64,000 nucleotides of DNA from Sporocytophaga myxococcoides DSM 11118 (GTDB lineage: Bacteria; Bacteroidota; Bacteroidia; Cytophagales; Cytophagaceae): assembly GCF_000426725.1 (NCBI RefSeq), contig NZ_KE384560.1:1138960-1202959 (forward strand), given 5' to 3'. The notes under the pieces were generated by a model that searched no databases, was not told the DNA's origin, and saw nothing but the letters and a program-made list of their open reading frames with translations. Position 1 is the stretch's first letter, and every line of letters begins with the position of its first letter. A program made the position numbers and the translations under genes. Below, one piece after another: positions 18,367-27,037 of the stretch.

Positions 18367-18923
18367 AATAATTTTAATCTGGTGTTTTTACGAATTAAAT
18401 ATTTAAGAAGGCTACTTTGGAAATAAAATAAATTTTTAATAATCACCTTGTAAAAATTATATTAAATATGATTTAATAATCAACTAATTAATAAAATTAC
18501 CTTAAATGTAAGAAATTAATAAAGTAAAGGAAAAATTAGAATTGAGTTTGTGGTAAAGTGCTAGAAATCAGAATTTTTATTTTACCTAATTTGAAGAGGC
18601 TTTCTTCTCTCATTTTTAACCTGGGATTCAATAGTAAATTTTTCTTTGCAGTGGTTTTAAGAACTGCTCTTCAGTATGCTTTTTTGATTAAAACACTGGG
18701 GCAATTTAAACATCTACGGCTCATCTTGCAATTGTCACATTGATGTATATAAATTAGCGCATATATTCTATGTCTGTAACGAAGTGTATTTGTATAAAAG
18801 TATTACTTCAACTTAAGGTGAAAAACAATTTCTCCAATTACTGGTTATGCAAAACCCTTCGTGGCAGCTCCATTAATTTTAAAATTATCATCTATTATAA
18901 AACCATTTGAAAAATTAGTTATT
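18367..18923. other. Long AT-rich intergenic region
   Basis: About 555 bases between divergent genes. A short plus-strand reading frame at 18558-18743 has no start context and a composition unlike its neighbours, so it is not called. No terminator-like hairpin or RNA is evident. Promoters for the halogenase-like gene and the SMP-30-like gene must lie here. Confidence 0.45.
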
Positions 18924-19829
18924 ATGAAAAAGCTCAATTTACTTTTTTGGAATTTTTTAGTTGTACTTCTTATTTCATGTGAAAGCAAGAAGCAGGAGCA
19001 GGCGAGCCATGACGTAGATACAATCACAGTTGTAGAAGAGGAGAAACCTGGAGTTGCATTGGAGGAGGTCTGGTCTTCTGATACTACTTTGAAAACTCCT
19101 GAGTCTGTTATTTTTGATGAAGGTAAAAAGATATTGTACGTTTCTAACGTTAACGGTGATCCTACTGCAACAGATAATAATGGATTTATTTCTAAAGTAA
19201 GTCTTGACGGAAAAATCGAAAACTTGGAATGGGTAAAAGGGCTCAGCGCTCCAAAGGGGCTTGGTCTTAATAAAAACATCCTTTATGTTACAGATATCAA
19301 TAAGCTGATTGAAATAGACACTGATAAAGGTAAAATTGTAAAAACCTATAACGTTCCAGGGGCTAAATTCTTAAATGATGTTTTCGTTACCCCACAGGGA
19401 GTTGTTTATTTCTCAGACAGTGAGACCAATAAAATTCACAAGTTGGAAAATGGAAAAATAACTTTATTCTCCGATCAAAATCTCAATAAGCCAAACGGTA
19501 TCTTTATTAAGGATAGCACATTGTATCTGGCGTCCATGGGAAGCAGCGATTTCAAAGCTATCAACATGACTACTAAAAAAGATTCTGTTCTGGCTACGGG
19601 TATTGGTATGGGAGATGGTGTAGAGTATCTTGGTACTGGAAATGACTTTCTTGTTTCTGATTGGGAAGGTGGTATTTACTATATTTCTAATGGAAAATCT
19701 CAAAAGCTGATCGATTCAAAAGAGCAGAAAGTTAATACAGCTGATATTGAATTTATTCCTTCTGAGGACCTTTTATTAGTACCTACTTTTTTCAGAAATA
19801 AATTGGTTGGTTACAAATTGAAAAAATAA
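18924..19829 (+). CDS. SMP-30/gluconolactonase-like beta-propeller lipoprotein
   Basis: From the ATG at 18924 the protein starts MKKLNLLFWNFLVVLLISC, with a lipobox ending at Cys19, so it should be lipid-anchored. The following 280 residues form a six-bladed propeller of SMP-30/NHL type, with repeated TPESVIFDEGKKILYVSN, APKGLGLNKNILYVTD and KPNGIFIKDSTLYLAS units. Such proteins include lactonases and sugar-binding propellers; metal ligands cannot be assigned securely. The longer frame from 18861 would put 21 residues before the signal peptide and is rejected. It is followed by an intrinsic terminator. Confidence 0.8.
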   Translation: MKKLNLLFWNFLVVLLISCESKKQEQASHDVDTITVVEEEKPGVALEEVWSSDTTLKTPESVIFDEGKKILYVSNVNGDPTATDNNGFISKVSLDGKIENLEWVKGLSAPKGLGLNKNILYVTDINKLIEIDTDKGKIVKTYNVPGAKFLNDVFVTPQGVVYFSDSETNKIHKLENGKITLFSDQNLNKPNGIFIKDSTLYLASMGSSDFKAINMTTKKDSVLATGIGMGDGVEYLGTGNDFLVSDWEGGIYYISNGKSQKLIDSKEQKVNTADIEFIPSEDLLLVPTFFRNKLVGYKLKK

Positions 19830-19852
19830 GTTCTTTTACTAGGACGAAACAA

Positions 19853-19897
19853 AAAACTACACAAGGGCCTGATTTATAGTGCTTGTGTAGTTTTTCT
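19853..19897 (+). terminator. Intrinsic terminator after the SMP-30-like gene
   Basis: The inverted repeat AAACTACACAAG / CTTGTGTAGTTT is followed by TTTTC and more T, about 25 bases after the stop codon. Confidence 0.85.
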
Positions 19898-19994
19898 TTT
19901 TTGAGAAAAAGTATTCTCAGTTATTTCCTGAAAAAAAAATCACAATCTCTATCATTTTGATACCCTTTGCCGTTTAAATACAAAAAGGTAAAAC

Positions 19995-20282
19995 ATGCAA
20001 TATCTGGTTGATATATCCTTTCCCATCAATTTTGATGAGAACTTTACGAAGCTTGTTCCAGTTCAAAAGGATCATATCAATAATCTTATTAGCAAAGGTA
20101 TAGTACTTTCTTATTCATTATCTCTTGACAGAACACGCTTGTGGGTTAATATTAAAGCGAAAAGCGAAGAAGAAATTAAAGATACATTATCTACATTTCC
20201 GCTTTATTCTTATTTTAAATACACTGTTTTTCCACTGGCTTTTCATGCTTCAGGGTATATGCCATCCGTGTCTATGAATTAA
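19995..20282 (+). CDS. Small muconolactone-isomerase-like protein
   Basis: A 95-residue cytosolic protein of alpha/beta character (MQYLVDISFPINFDENFTKL, then SLDRTRLWVNIKAKSEEEIKD, then FPLYSYFKYTVFPLAFH). The layout and length fit the muconolactone-isomerase-like dimeric alpha-beta barrel group, mostly of unknown function in Bacteroidota. The stop is one base from the stop of the convergent DUF2461 gene. No catalytic residues can be named. Confidence 0.6.
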   Translation: MQYLVDISFPINFDENFTKLVPVQKDHINNLISKGIVLSYSLSLDRTRLWVNIKAKSEEEIKDTLSTFPLYSYFKYTVFPLAFHASGYMPSVSMN

Positions 20283-20283
20283 T

Positions 20284-20946
20284 TTATTCTTCAAATGCCG
20301 CAGGGTACAAAAATTCTATAAATGGCAGCATTTCCTTGCTGTATTTTTTGAGTAATCCTTTTAGCTTTCCTTCTTCAATTTCTTTATCAGTAATTACTTT
20401 AGAGACTATAAAACTTTTATACTTTAGAAGATCGATATGTTGGTTTTCCTCGTCGTATCCTTTGGGCGCTCTTACCAGTTTTTCTCCTTCCATTGCTCCG
20501 AATGTATTTTTGAAACTTGCCTTACTTAAGATTTTTGAAAGATTCTTACCGTTATAGTCTATTTCCTGACGAATTTTTTCAAGCATATCTTTTTCCGGCA
20601 TATACACTCCACCAGCGATAAAACTTTCGTCTCCAGGCTGAATGTGAATATAATATCCAGGACCAAATGATTTTCTTCCTTTTATACTGATAAAAGCAGA
20701 GAAGTTCTTCTTATATGGAGTTTTGTCCTTTGAAAAGCGAATGTCTCTGTTGATTCTGAAAATGGTATTTTTAGCTTCTATACTTTTTATCTTATTGTCA
20801 AAATCTGCTATGTCATTAATTACCGTTTGTACAAAAGCCACAAAATCTTTTCTAAGTGCATCATAGGTTGGTCTGTTTTTATCAAACCACTCTTTGTTAT
20901 TGTTTTTCTTTAATTGTGTTAAAAATTTTAGAAGGTCTTTATTCAT
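20284..20946 (-). CDS. DUF2461 family protein
   Basis: Conserved protein of unknown function. The ATG at 20946 gives MNKDLLKFLTQLKKNNNKEWFDKN, the canonical DUF2461 (TIGR02453) start, so the ten additional residues of the longer frame are unlikely. Other family motifs are FRINRDIRFSKDKTPYKKNF (about 69-88) and GPGYYIHIQPGDESFIAGGVY (about 98-118). Length of 220 is normal. It is transcribed divergently from the attenuator region, across a perfect 10-bp palindrome at 20991-21018. Confidence 0.85.
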   Translation of the reverse strand: MNKDLLKFLTQLKKNNNKEWFDKNRPTYDALRKDFVAFVQTVINDIADFDNKIKSIEAKNTIFRINRDIRFSKDKTPYKKNFSAFISIKGRKSFGPGYYIHIQPGDESFIAGGVYMPEKDMLEKIRQEIDYNGKNLSKILSKASFKNTFGAMEGEKLVRAPKGYDEENQHIDLLKYKSFIVSKVITDKEIEEGKLKGLLKKYSKEMLPFIEFLYPAAFEE

Positions 20947-20990
20947 GTTTGGATGACTGTTTTCTTTCTTATGCAAAAATATTTGTCTTC

Positions 20991-21018
20991 AGGTTTTAAA
21001 CTTAGGATTTTAAAACCT
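20991..21018. promoter_or_regulatory. Perfect 10-bp inverted repeat, candidate operator
   Basis: AGGTTTTAAA at 20991-21000 and TTTAAAACCT at 21009-21018 are exact reverse complements with an 8-base spacer. The right arm ends on the first base of a TATTTTTG box (21018-21025) that fits the Bacteroidota -7 element. It is placed to control the plus-strand leader transcript and perhaps the divergent DUF2461 gene. There is no T run, so it is not a typical terminator. Confidence 0.5.
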
Positions 21019-21025
21019 ATTTTTG
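21018..21025 (+). promoter_or_regulatory. Putative -7 promoter element of the leader transcript
   Basis: TATTTTTG fits TAnnTTTG. The expected start of transcription is near 21032, about 20 bases before the first leader-peptide ATG. No convincing -33 TTTG was found at the standard distance, so the promoter may depend on an activator. Confidence 0.45.
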
Positions 21026-21050
21026 CTAAATATACAATTAGAAATAATCA

Positions 21051-21116
21051 ATGAAAAATACTTTCTCTGTCGTTGCACTAGTCGTGGCAGCCAGACCTAA
21101 GGTCCGGAGAAAGTAA
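21051..21116 (+). CDS. Leader peptide 1, valine-rich (attenuator)
   Basis: ATG at 21051, TAA at 21114-21116, 21 residues: it begins MKNTFSVVALVVAARP and ends in KVRRK. Four of six consecutive codons after Ser6, excluding Ala and Leu, are Val. Downstream the RNA can form mutually exclusive pairings. GACC-TAA-GGTC (21094-21104) is a small hairpin; AGGTCCGG (21100-21107) can instead pair with CCGGACCT (21145-21152), which is the left arm of the terminator. A ribosome stalled on the Val codons would mask the first arm and favour antitermination. This is the classical branched-chain leader logic, here inferred. Confidence 0.7.
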   Translation: MKNTFSVVALVVAARPKVRRK

Positions 21117-21140
21117 TCCATTGTATCAATATAAGGATGA

Positions 21141-21169
21141 AGCCCCGGACCTAAGTTCGGGGCTTTTTT
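21141..21169 (+). terminator. Terminator of attenuator 1
   Basis: The 9-bp stem AGCCCCGGA / TTCGGGGCT with a 6-base loop (CCTAAG) is followed by TTTTTTG. Its left arm overlaps the segment that can pair with the leader-1 coding region, which is what makes it a candidate regulated terminator. The same stem is repeated in attenuator 2. Confidence 0.85.
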
Positions 21170-21203
21170 GTTTTAATGCCCTTTATTAAATATTAAAAAA
21201 AAT

Positions 21204-21296
21204 ATGAATTCACTATATAAAAATATTATTACATGCATAGCGGTTCTAGCCGTGGTCGCGTCAGTGGCAGTCCTTGTGGATAATTCCCCCGGGTAG
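21204..21296 (+). CDS. Leader peptide 2, valine-rich (attenuator)
   Basis: ATG at 21204, TAG at 21294-21296, 30 residues. The core, residues 12-25, is IAVLAVVASVAVLV: six Val, two Leu and one Ile in 14 residues, strongly resembling ilv leader peptides of other bacteria. The end is DNSPG. It lies 35 bases after terminator 1 and 32 bases before terminator 2. An antiterminator is less clear than in unit 1: only CCGGG (21289-21293) with CCCGG, or AGTCC (21269-21273) with GGACT, can pair with the terminator arm. Val codons are GTT, GTG and GTC, not the A/T-ending set usual in this genome. Confidence 0.7.
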   Translation: MNSLYKNIITCIAVLAVVASVAVLVDNSPG

Positions 21297-21327
21297 AACA
21301 TGCGTATAATTTAATTAATATACATGA

Positions 21328-21358
21328 AGCCCCGGACTCAAATTCGGGGCTTTTTTTT
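21328..21358 (+). terminator. Terminator of attenuator 2
   Basis: The same 9-bp stem as the first (AGCCCCGGA / TTCGGGGCT) with loop CTCAAA, followed by eight T. It lies 36 bases before the aminotransferase ATG, so the gene can only be transcribed by read-through from upstream or from a start inside this short gap. Confidence 0.85.
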
Positions 21359-21393
21359 ATTTAATCCAAAAGAAAATCAATCATTTAAATATT

Positions 21394-22599
21394 ATGAAAA
21401 CTGAAACAGAGTTTTATGAATTTTCGGAACGGACGAATTCCATTCCTGTATCCTTTATCAGAGAGATTTTGAAAGTAGCGTCTTCCAAAGACCTGATCTC
21501 TTTTGCAGGTGGTTTGCCAAATGCAGGATTCTTTCCAACTAAGGCTTTGCAGGAGATCTCTAATAAGGTTATTAAAGAGGATGGGGCAAAAGCACTTCAG
21601 TACAATGTTACGGAAGGGTATTTGCCATTGAAAGAATGGATTGTTAAATGGTATAGAACGAAACGTGGTATTGATGTTTCAACCGATGAAATATTGATAA
21701 CAAGCGGTTCGCAGCAAGGATTGGATCTTATAGGTAAAATATTTATAAATAAAGGTGATCAGATCTTTATGGAAAATCCCGGTTATCTGGGCGCTATTCA
21801 ATCGTTCTCTGCTTACCAGCCTGAGTTTGTACCTGTTTCGTTGACTTCTCAGGGTATTGATGTTAAAGAGCTTAAAGAAAAAACTACTCATATTAAAGGT
21901 AAGTTTATTTATGGAGTTCCTAATTTTCAGAACCCTACAGGGATAACATATTCTTTAGAAACAAGGATAAAACTTGCCCAACTTTTGGATGAAAAGAAGC
22001 TTCTTTTTGTGGAAGATGATCCATATGGTGATATAAGGTTCAAAGGTAAAGCACTTCCGGGCTTACTGACATTAAATAGAAGAAGAACCATTCACCTTGG
22101 TTCATTTTCAAAAATGATTTCTCCGGGCTTGAGATTAGGTTGGATTATTGCGAATAAGGAAATCATAAGCAAGCTTGTGCTTGCCAAGCAGGCAAGTGAT
22201 TTGCATACCAACATGTTATCTCAAATGATAGTATCAGAATTTCTTCATCAAAATGGAATTGAGGACCATCTAGATCTGCTTCATAAAGAATATGGTAAAA
22301 GATGTGATCTGATGAGATCACTTATACTGGAGTTTTTCCCAAATACAGCTGAAGTATCTCAGCCAGAAGGAGGGATGTTTATGTGGGTTAAATTGCCTGA
22401 AGAATATCCTGTTAAAGATATACTTGAAGAGTCAATCAAAGCAGGAGTTTTGTTTGTCCCGGGAGCTGAATTCTGCACCAGTATTGCAAAAGAAAATGCT
22501 ATGAGGCTTAATTTTTCCAATGCTTCAGAAGAAGAGATCCTTCTTGGTATTGTTAAAATAGGAATGGCTATTGATAAGTGCAGGAAGAAAGGAAGTTGA
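21394..22599 (+). CDS. PLP-dependent class I aminotransferase, probably acting on branched-chain amino acids
   Basis: Fold-type I aminotransferase of 401 residues, of the group that includes 2-aminoadipate transaminase (LysN) and the catalytic domain of MocR regulators. There is no DNA-binding domain. The PLP lysine is Lys240 in HLGSFSKMISPGLRLGW; Asp208 or Asp209 in VEDDPYGDI binds the pyridine nitrogen; NPTGITYS (about 180-187) and the C-terminal Arg in AMRLNFS bind substrate carboxylates. Family members accept aromatic, branched-chain or aminoadipate substrates. The two valine-rich leader peptides directly upstream, with ilvBN 2 kb downstream, argue for valine or another branched-chain amino acid as substrate. 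That is inference. Confidence 0.85.
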   Translation: MKTETEFYEFSERTNSIPVSFIREILKVASSKDLISFAGGLPNAGFFPTKALQEISNKVIKEDGAKALQYNVTEGYLPLKEWIVKWYRTKRGIDVSTDEILITSGSQQGLDLIGKIFINKGDQIFMENPGYLGAIQSFSAYQPEFVPVSLTSQGIDVKELKEKTTHIKGKFIYGVPNFQNPTGITYSLETRIKLAQLLDEKKLLFVEDDPYGDIRFKGKALPGLLTLNRRRTIHLGSFSKMISPGLRLGWIIANKEIISKLVLAKQASDLHTNMLSQMIVSEFLHQNGIEDHLDLLHKEYGKRCDLMRSLILEFFPNTAEVSQPEGGMFMWVKLPEEYPVKDILEESIKAGVLFVPGAEFCTSIAKENAMRLNFSNASEEEILLGIVKIGMAIDKCRKKGS

Positions 22600-22611
22600 T
22601 CCTTTCTTCTA

Positions 22612-24180
22612 TTATGATGCTTTGTCCGACTTGTATTTTAAAGAGACTTTTTCCTGAATTACATCCTGAATAAGTCTCTTTTCTATTTTACTTTCTAGCC
22701 AGGAGATGATGTCAAAATAAATGAATGCGCGCTTCTCGTAAGTGCTGTTAACTAGTGGGATTAACTGGGATTTGAGACGGACAAAGCGCTCATAAAGTTC
22801 CTTATCCCTTGTGTTCTGATTCAGATCTTTCAGAAATTTAAGAATGAATTTCTGGAAGAGATGTAAATCCTCTTTCTTCAGTAAGAACCGATAGGTGGAT
22901 ATGATATAATATTTAATTACATCATAATTGCCCAGTTCATAGTGACATATAAGATTAAGTATCCTTGCAAAACAATGAAGATCTTCTCTTATATCACCAT
23001 CAGGAATATTGATAATTCTATTCAGCCATTTCAATGCTCCGTGAAAATCACTTGCTCCAAAATACAGACACGATAACTTGTAGTTGATGATCAACTCAGA
23101 ATGCTTGTCTACTACTTCCAGAAGCTCGTAAATCTTGGTATCCGGACTCTTCATTAATACATCAACGCCTTTTGTAAAGTCCCCGGTAATAAAGTATTTG
23201 TTTATTTCGTGGATATAATAATATTTAAGAAGTCTGATTCTTATGCTTTCATTTTGTGTCTGGCTGTAATCTGCTGCAATTGCGTGCAGGATTTTGTTTG
23301 TTTCAACAAAGTCGTTATACATGTCCAGCTTGTATTGTGCAATGAGTAGATTGTTAAGGCTTTTAATGTATTGTTCTGTACTTGTCTCTTTAAGCTCTTC
23401 ATGTGTGTCAAAAAGTTTAACTAGTTTCAAAGCATATTCATAGCCATTTCTAAAATCCTGTATAAATAAATAATATCCCACGTAAAGCTTATAAAGATTC
23501 AGTTTTTCTGAAATAGATAATTCATCTTCAGTAAAATCAGGAATATTAGAATTGAAGAACTCTTTAACTCTTAGAAAGTCCACCTCATCTCTGATATAGC
23601 CGATTTTAGTATAAAATGAATTAAGCTTTATGGATAGGTTAGAGAAAGTGTTAATGTTATTAATTCTTTTGTTTATTGTTCTTGCTTCTTCAATGATTCT
23701 GTCAACCTTGTCAACTGTATCGTGATCAATAGTCTGCATTAGCACGCTTTTTTCAAGTTTGATGATCTCCAGTTGCAATTCCAGGTTGTCGTGTACCAGA
23801 GCCATTTTTCTTGCTTTTTTCAGGGAGTTCATCCCTTGGGTATAAAGTCTTCTTGAAAAGAGCAACTGTGCATAATCAATTTGTTCTCTTATCTGAAGGT
23901 CAAGAATTTTTGGAGCATTAAATAAGCGTATAGCCTGAAGCAATTTGTCATAAAGGTACGCTTTCATGTTTGAAAGCTGCTCGGTTTTGAGGCTGGGTAG
24001 TTTATCCGGAATAGAATCTTCATCAAATTCCTTCTGTTTATTCATGTAGTCGAAAAGAATCAGCATTTTTTTGTCTTCTCCATTCCCGGAACCTCCATAT
24101 AAGAGCTTGAAATACCTTTTTTCATTCTTGCTCATGGATTTTACAAGTTCGTAAAGACTTCTGGATTTTATTCTGGCCAC
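22612..24180 (-). CDS. Helical-repeat hypothetical protein
   Basis: Function unknown. The 522-residue cytosolic protein starts MARIKSRSLYELVKSMSKNEKRYFKL and is almost entirely alpha-helical, with TPR-like helix pairs through the middle (for example FRNGYEYALKLVKLF near 244 and DFHGALKWLNRI near 377). No enzyme motif is visible. The N-terminal MSKNEKRYFK segment is one I associate with a Bacteroidota-specific family of undescribed TPR-like proteins. It is convergent with the aminotransferase (12 bases apart) and divergent from ilvB. Confidence 0.7.
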   Translation of the reverse strand: MARIKSRSLYELVKSMSKNEKRYFKLLYGGSGNGEDKKMLILFDYMNKQKEFDEDSIPDKLPSLKTEQLSNMKAYLYDKLLQAIRLFNAPKILDLQIREQIDYAQLLFSRRLYTQGMNSLKKARKMALVHDNLELQLEIIKLEKSVLMQTIDHDTVDKVDRIIEEARTINKRINNINTFSNLSIKLNSFYTKIGYIRDEVDFLRVKEFFNSNIPDFTEDELSISEKLNLYKLYVGYYLFIQDFRNGYEYALKLVKLFDTHEELKETSTEQYIKSLNNLLIAQYKLDMYNDFVETNKILHAIAADYSQTQNESIRIRLLKYYYIHEINKYFITGDFTKGVDVLMKSPDTKIYELLEVVDKHSELIINYKLSCLYFGASDFHGALKWLNRIINIPDGDIREDLHCFARILNLICHYELGNYDVIKYYIISTYRFLLKKEDLHLFQKFILKFLKDLNQNTRDKELYERFVRLKSQLIPLVNSTYEKRAFIYFDIISWLESKIEKRLIQDVIQEKVSLKYKSDKAS

Positions 24181-24402
24181 CGTAGTTATTTTATGATTAA
24201 TTACCTGAAATATAGTGCAAATCTAGTTTATATAATTGAATTTGCAGTAGAGTTATTGTGAAAACTCTATAGAATACGTTAAAAGTTTAAAAACGTAGTA
24301 ATTCTTTTTTTATTATCTGATATTTAGTTGTTTATGTTATTTGTTGATTTTTTGAAAGCGTATTAAAATTGAAATAAAAAAAATGTGCTTAAAAACAGAC
24401 AA

Positions 24403-24410
24403 TATATTTG
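24403..24410 (+). promoter_or_regulatory. Putative -7 promoter element of ilvB
   Basis: TATATTTG fits TAnnTTTG and lies 42 bases before the ilvB ATG. A short inverted repeat, ACAGT / ACTGT (24413-24428), lies immediately after it around the expected transcription start. Unlike the aminotransferase gene, ilvB has no leader terminator. Confidence 0.5.
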
Positions 24411-24452
24411 TGACAGTTATACGACTGTTTATCTGATAATAAAATCATACAC

Positions 24453-26168
24453 ATGGACAAAGTTAAAAAGAATGGTGCTCAAATGCTGGTAGATTGCCTT
24501 GAAAGAGAAGGAGTGGAGTATGTGTTTGGGTATTCTGGCGGAGCAGCTATTCCGATCTTTGATGCTTTATATGATTCTAAAATAAAACTCATATTAACCA
24601 GGCATGAACAGGGCGCGACACACATGGCTGATGGCTATGCAAGAGCAACCGGAAAACCTGGAGTTGTACTTGTTACCAGTGGTCCTGGAGCTACTAATAC
24701 CATTACTGGTATCATGACTGCTCAGATGGATTCTGTACCAATGATAGTTCTTACAGGGCAGACCATTACAAGTTTATTAGGGATGGATGCTTTTCAGGAG
24801 GCAGATGTGTTTGGTTTATCAATGCCAGCAGTCAAACACAACTACCTTGTAAAAAGGACATCAGATATTCCAAGGGTTGTAAAAGAAGCATTTTATATAA
24901 CAAATTCAGGAAGGCCGGGGCCAGTGTTAATAGATCTTCCGAAAGATATTACTTCTGCAGTTTTTGAAGGGCAGATAAAAGAAAGTTTTGAATTACCAGG
25001 TTACATAGTACCTTCAAAACCTGATCAGAATTCAGTAGAAGCAATTGCGGATCTTTTCTTTAAATCTAAGAAGCCTTTGCTGTTAGTTGGTCATGGTGCT
25101 TTGATTGCAAAAGCAGATGCAGAGGTAAGACAGTTCGCAGAAAAACTTAATGCGCCTGTAACAACGACTTTATTGGGTAAAGGAGCTTTTCCTGAAACGC
25201 ATGAGCTTTCACTTGGCATGGTAGGAATGTATGGGACAATTTATTCCAACAAAGCAATGTTAGAATGTGATCTTATCATGTCTATCGGTAGCAGATGGGA
25301 TGACAGAATTAACGGAAATCCCAAGAAGTTTTGTCCCAATGCCAAGAAAATCCACATAGATATTGATCCTGCAGAAATAGGGAAAATAGTTACTCCCGAT
25401 GCGTACGCTATTGGTGATGCAAAGGAAGTGTTGAAAATGCTTATCCCCTTGGTACAAAAGCTCGATACCGATAAATGGCTGAATAAGTTAAATCAATATA
25501 AGAAGGAGTTTCCTTTTACTTACTCAAAGGATGAGCCTTTAAGAGCACAGTATGTTATTGATGAAGCTTATAAAGTTTCTGAAGGCAAAGCTATTGTTTC
25601 CACAGATGTCGGACAGCATCAAATGTGGGCAGCTCAATATTACCTTACAGACACTCCTGATCAGTGGCTCTCTTCAGGAGGGGCTGGTACTATGGGGTTT
25701 GGGTTTCCCGCAGCAATAGGTGCGCAACTTGGCAAACCAGATCATAAAGTTCTTGCTATAGTAGGTGATGGTGGTTTTCAGATGACGCTTGCAGAGCTTT
25801 CGACGGCTGCCATTCATAAGTTGCCGGTAAAAATTCTTGTAATTGATAATAAATACCTTGGAATGGTTCGTCAATGGCAGGAATTTTTCCTTGATTCAAG
25901 ATACAGTGGGGTAGATATGGTTGTGAATCCTGATTTTGTAAAGCTGGCTGAGGCTTATGGAGTAAAAGGATTTCACATAAGCAAGCCTTCGGAGGTTACC
26001 TCAGTTTTAAAAGAAGCATTCGGTTATAATGAAGGACCATGTCTGATACATGCAGAAGTAGTTAAGGATGATAATGTTTATCCGATGGTACCTGCAGGTA
26101 TGTCAGTAGAGCATATGATAACAGAGGCTCCTACTGTGAAGATGGAAATGCCGGAAGGTAGTACCTAG
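24453..26168 (+). CDS. ilvB: Acetolactate synthase, large catalytic subunit
   Basis: ThDP-dependent enzyme that condenses pyruvate with pyruvate or 2-oxobutyrate in the first common step of Val, Leu and Ile synthesis. The 571-residue length is that of biosynthetic subunits. The catalytic glutamate is Glu52 in [20 protein letters not shown]; the ThDP/Mg motif is [15 protein letters not shown] (about 437) through [14 protein letters not shown]-binding regions ([18 protein letters not shown] near 250) are present, so it is the anabolic form, not the FAD-free catabolic one. It is followed 68 bases later by the regulatory subunit. Confidence 0.96.
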   Translation: MDKVKKNGAQMLVDCLEREGVEYVFGYSGGAAIPIFDALYDSKIKLILTRHEQGATHMADGYARATGKPGVVLVTSGPGATNTITGIMTAQMDSVPMIVLTGQTITSLLGMDAFQEADVFGLSMPAVKHNYLVKRTSDIPRVVKEAFYITNSGRPGPVLIDLPKDITSAVFEGQIKESFELPGYIVPSKPDQNSVEAIADLFFKSKKPLLLVGHGALIAKADAEVRQFAEKLNAPVTTTLLGKGAFPETHELSLGMVGMYGTIYSNKAMLECDLIMSIGSRWDDRINGNPKKFCPNAKKIHIDIDPAEIGKIVTPDAYAIGDAKEVLKMLIPLVQKLDTDKWLNKLNQYKKEFPFTYSKDEPLRAQYVIDEAYKVSEGKAIVSTDVGQHQMWAAQYYLTDTPDQWLSSGGAGTMGFGFPAAIGAQLGKPDHKVLAIVGDGGFQMTLAELSTAAIHKLPVKILVIDNKYLGMVRQWQEFFLDSRYSGVDMVVNPDFVKLAEAYGVKGFHISKPSEVTSVLKEAFGYNEGPCLIHAEVVKDDNVYPMVPAGMSVEHMITEAPTVKMEMPEGST

Positions 26169-26236
26169 AAACAAAAGTTTTTCTTTACTTCTTATTAAAA
26201 TAAAAGGACCAGTTAAAAAAAATAAATTTTAAACCT

Positions 26237-26533
26237 ATGCAGCATATATTCTCCCTATCAATAAATCAAAAGCCCGGAATTATTATTCGAGCAGCTTTAA
26301 TCTTTGAAAGAAGAGGATTCGATATAGACTTTATGGAGATCTTGGGTGAGGATTCCAATGGGTTAAACAAAATGATTATCAGAGCTACTGGGGATAGTTC
26401 AAAAGTTGTACAGATTGAAAAGCAATTGGAGAAACTGATTGATGTAGTGAAGGCTAAATATATTTCAGGTGAACTGGCTGCTGAAAATGAGCTTCAGCTG
26501 GAAAGCAAGCCTGCGCTCCTTAGAGCAGTCTAA
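26237..26533 (+). CDS. ilvN: Acetolactate synthase, small regulatory subunit
   Basis: A 98-residue ACT-domain protein (FSLSINQKPGIIIRAALIFERRGFDIDFMEI). It has the N-terminal ACT domain of the regulatory subunit but not the C-terminal domain of the longer (about 160-residue) versions, comparable to the short E. coli IlvN. It should bind valine and confer feedback inhibition on the large subunit just upstream. It follows ilvB after 68 bases on the same strand. Confidence 0.9.
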   Translation: MQHIFSLSINQKPGIIIRAALIFERRGFDIDFMEILGEDSNGLNKMIIRATGDSSKVVQIEKQLEKLIDVVKAKYISGELAAENELQLESKPALLRAV

Positions 26534-26588
26534 ATCGAACATTTTTTATATCCGGCCTGTTAACTTTTAAGAATTGAAGGGAAGAAAT

Positions 26589-27020
26589 ATGAGCAGATCG
26601 AAAGCATTGATAAGTGGTTTTGCAGGTGCATTGGCACTTACTGCAGCAAATCAGGGACTACAAAAATATACCACGGAGGCTCCTAAGGTAGATTTCTTTG
26701 GAATGAAAATTATAAAAAAGGGTCTTCAGGCTGTAGGATTGGCAAGTCCAGGAAAGAAAAAGCTCTTTGGTTTAAGTTTGGGAAGCGATTTGTTGTTTAA
26801 TAGTCTTTATTACAGCATGACAGCTTCCGGCAAAACACCTTTAATGAGCGGATCCCTACTTGGTTTGGGTGCCGGAGCAGGAACCTTAAGTCTACCGAGT
26901 CTTTTAGGCTTCGGTAAAGAACTAGTCGGTTCAACATTTAAACAAAGATTACTTTCAATGGGAATATACCTTGTTGGAGGTTTGACAGCGGCAACTGCTT
27001 ATAAATTGTTAAACAGATAA
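26589..27020 (+). CDS. Small membrane-associated hypothetical protein
   Basis: From the ATG at 26589 (preceded by AAGGGAAGAAAT, a plausible ribosome site) the 143-residue product is Gly/Ala/Leu-rich with a hydrophobic N-terminus (SKALISGFAGALALTAANQG) and further hydrophobic stretches (about 78-105 and 119-138) rich in small residues. The pattern recalls glycine-zipper-like membrane proteins. Function unknown. The frame from the TTG at 26574 is less likely. It lies 55 bases after ilvN and is followed by a terminator, so it may share the ilv transcript. Confidence 0.65.
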   Translation: MSRSKALISGFAGALALTAANQGLQKYTTEAPKVDFFGMKIIKKGLQAVGLASPGKKKLFGLSLGSDLLFNSLYYSMTASGKTPLMSGSLLGLGAGAGTLSLPSLLGFGKELVGSTFKQRLLSMGIYLVGGLTAATAYKLLNR

Positions 27021-27037
27021 GGTTATACATTAATATT

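Noticed and set aside
18558-18743. 61-codon plus-strand frame in the intergenic region
   Set aside because: Low-quality composition, no start context, no link to the following lipoprotein gene.
24383-24436. 17-codon frame before ilvB resembling a leader peptide
   Set aside because: It overlaps the TATATTTG promoter box, so it would not be fully transcribed, and no terminator follows.
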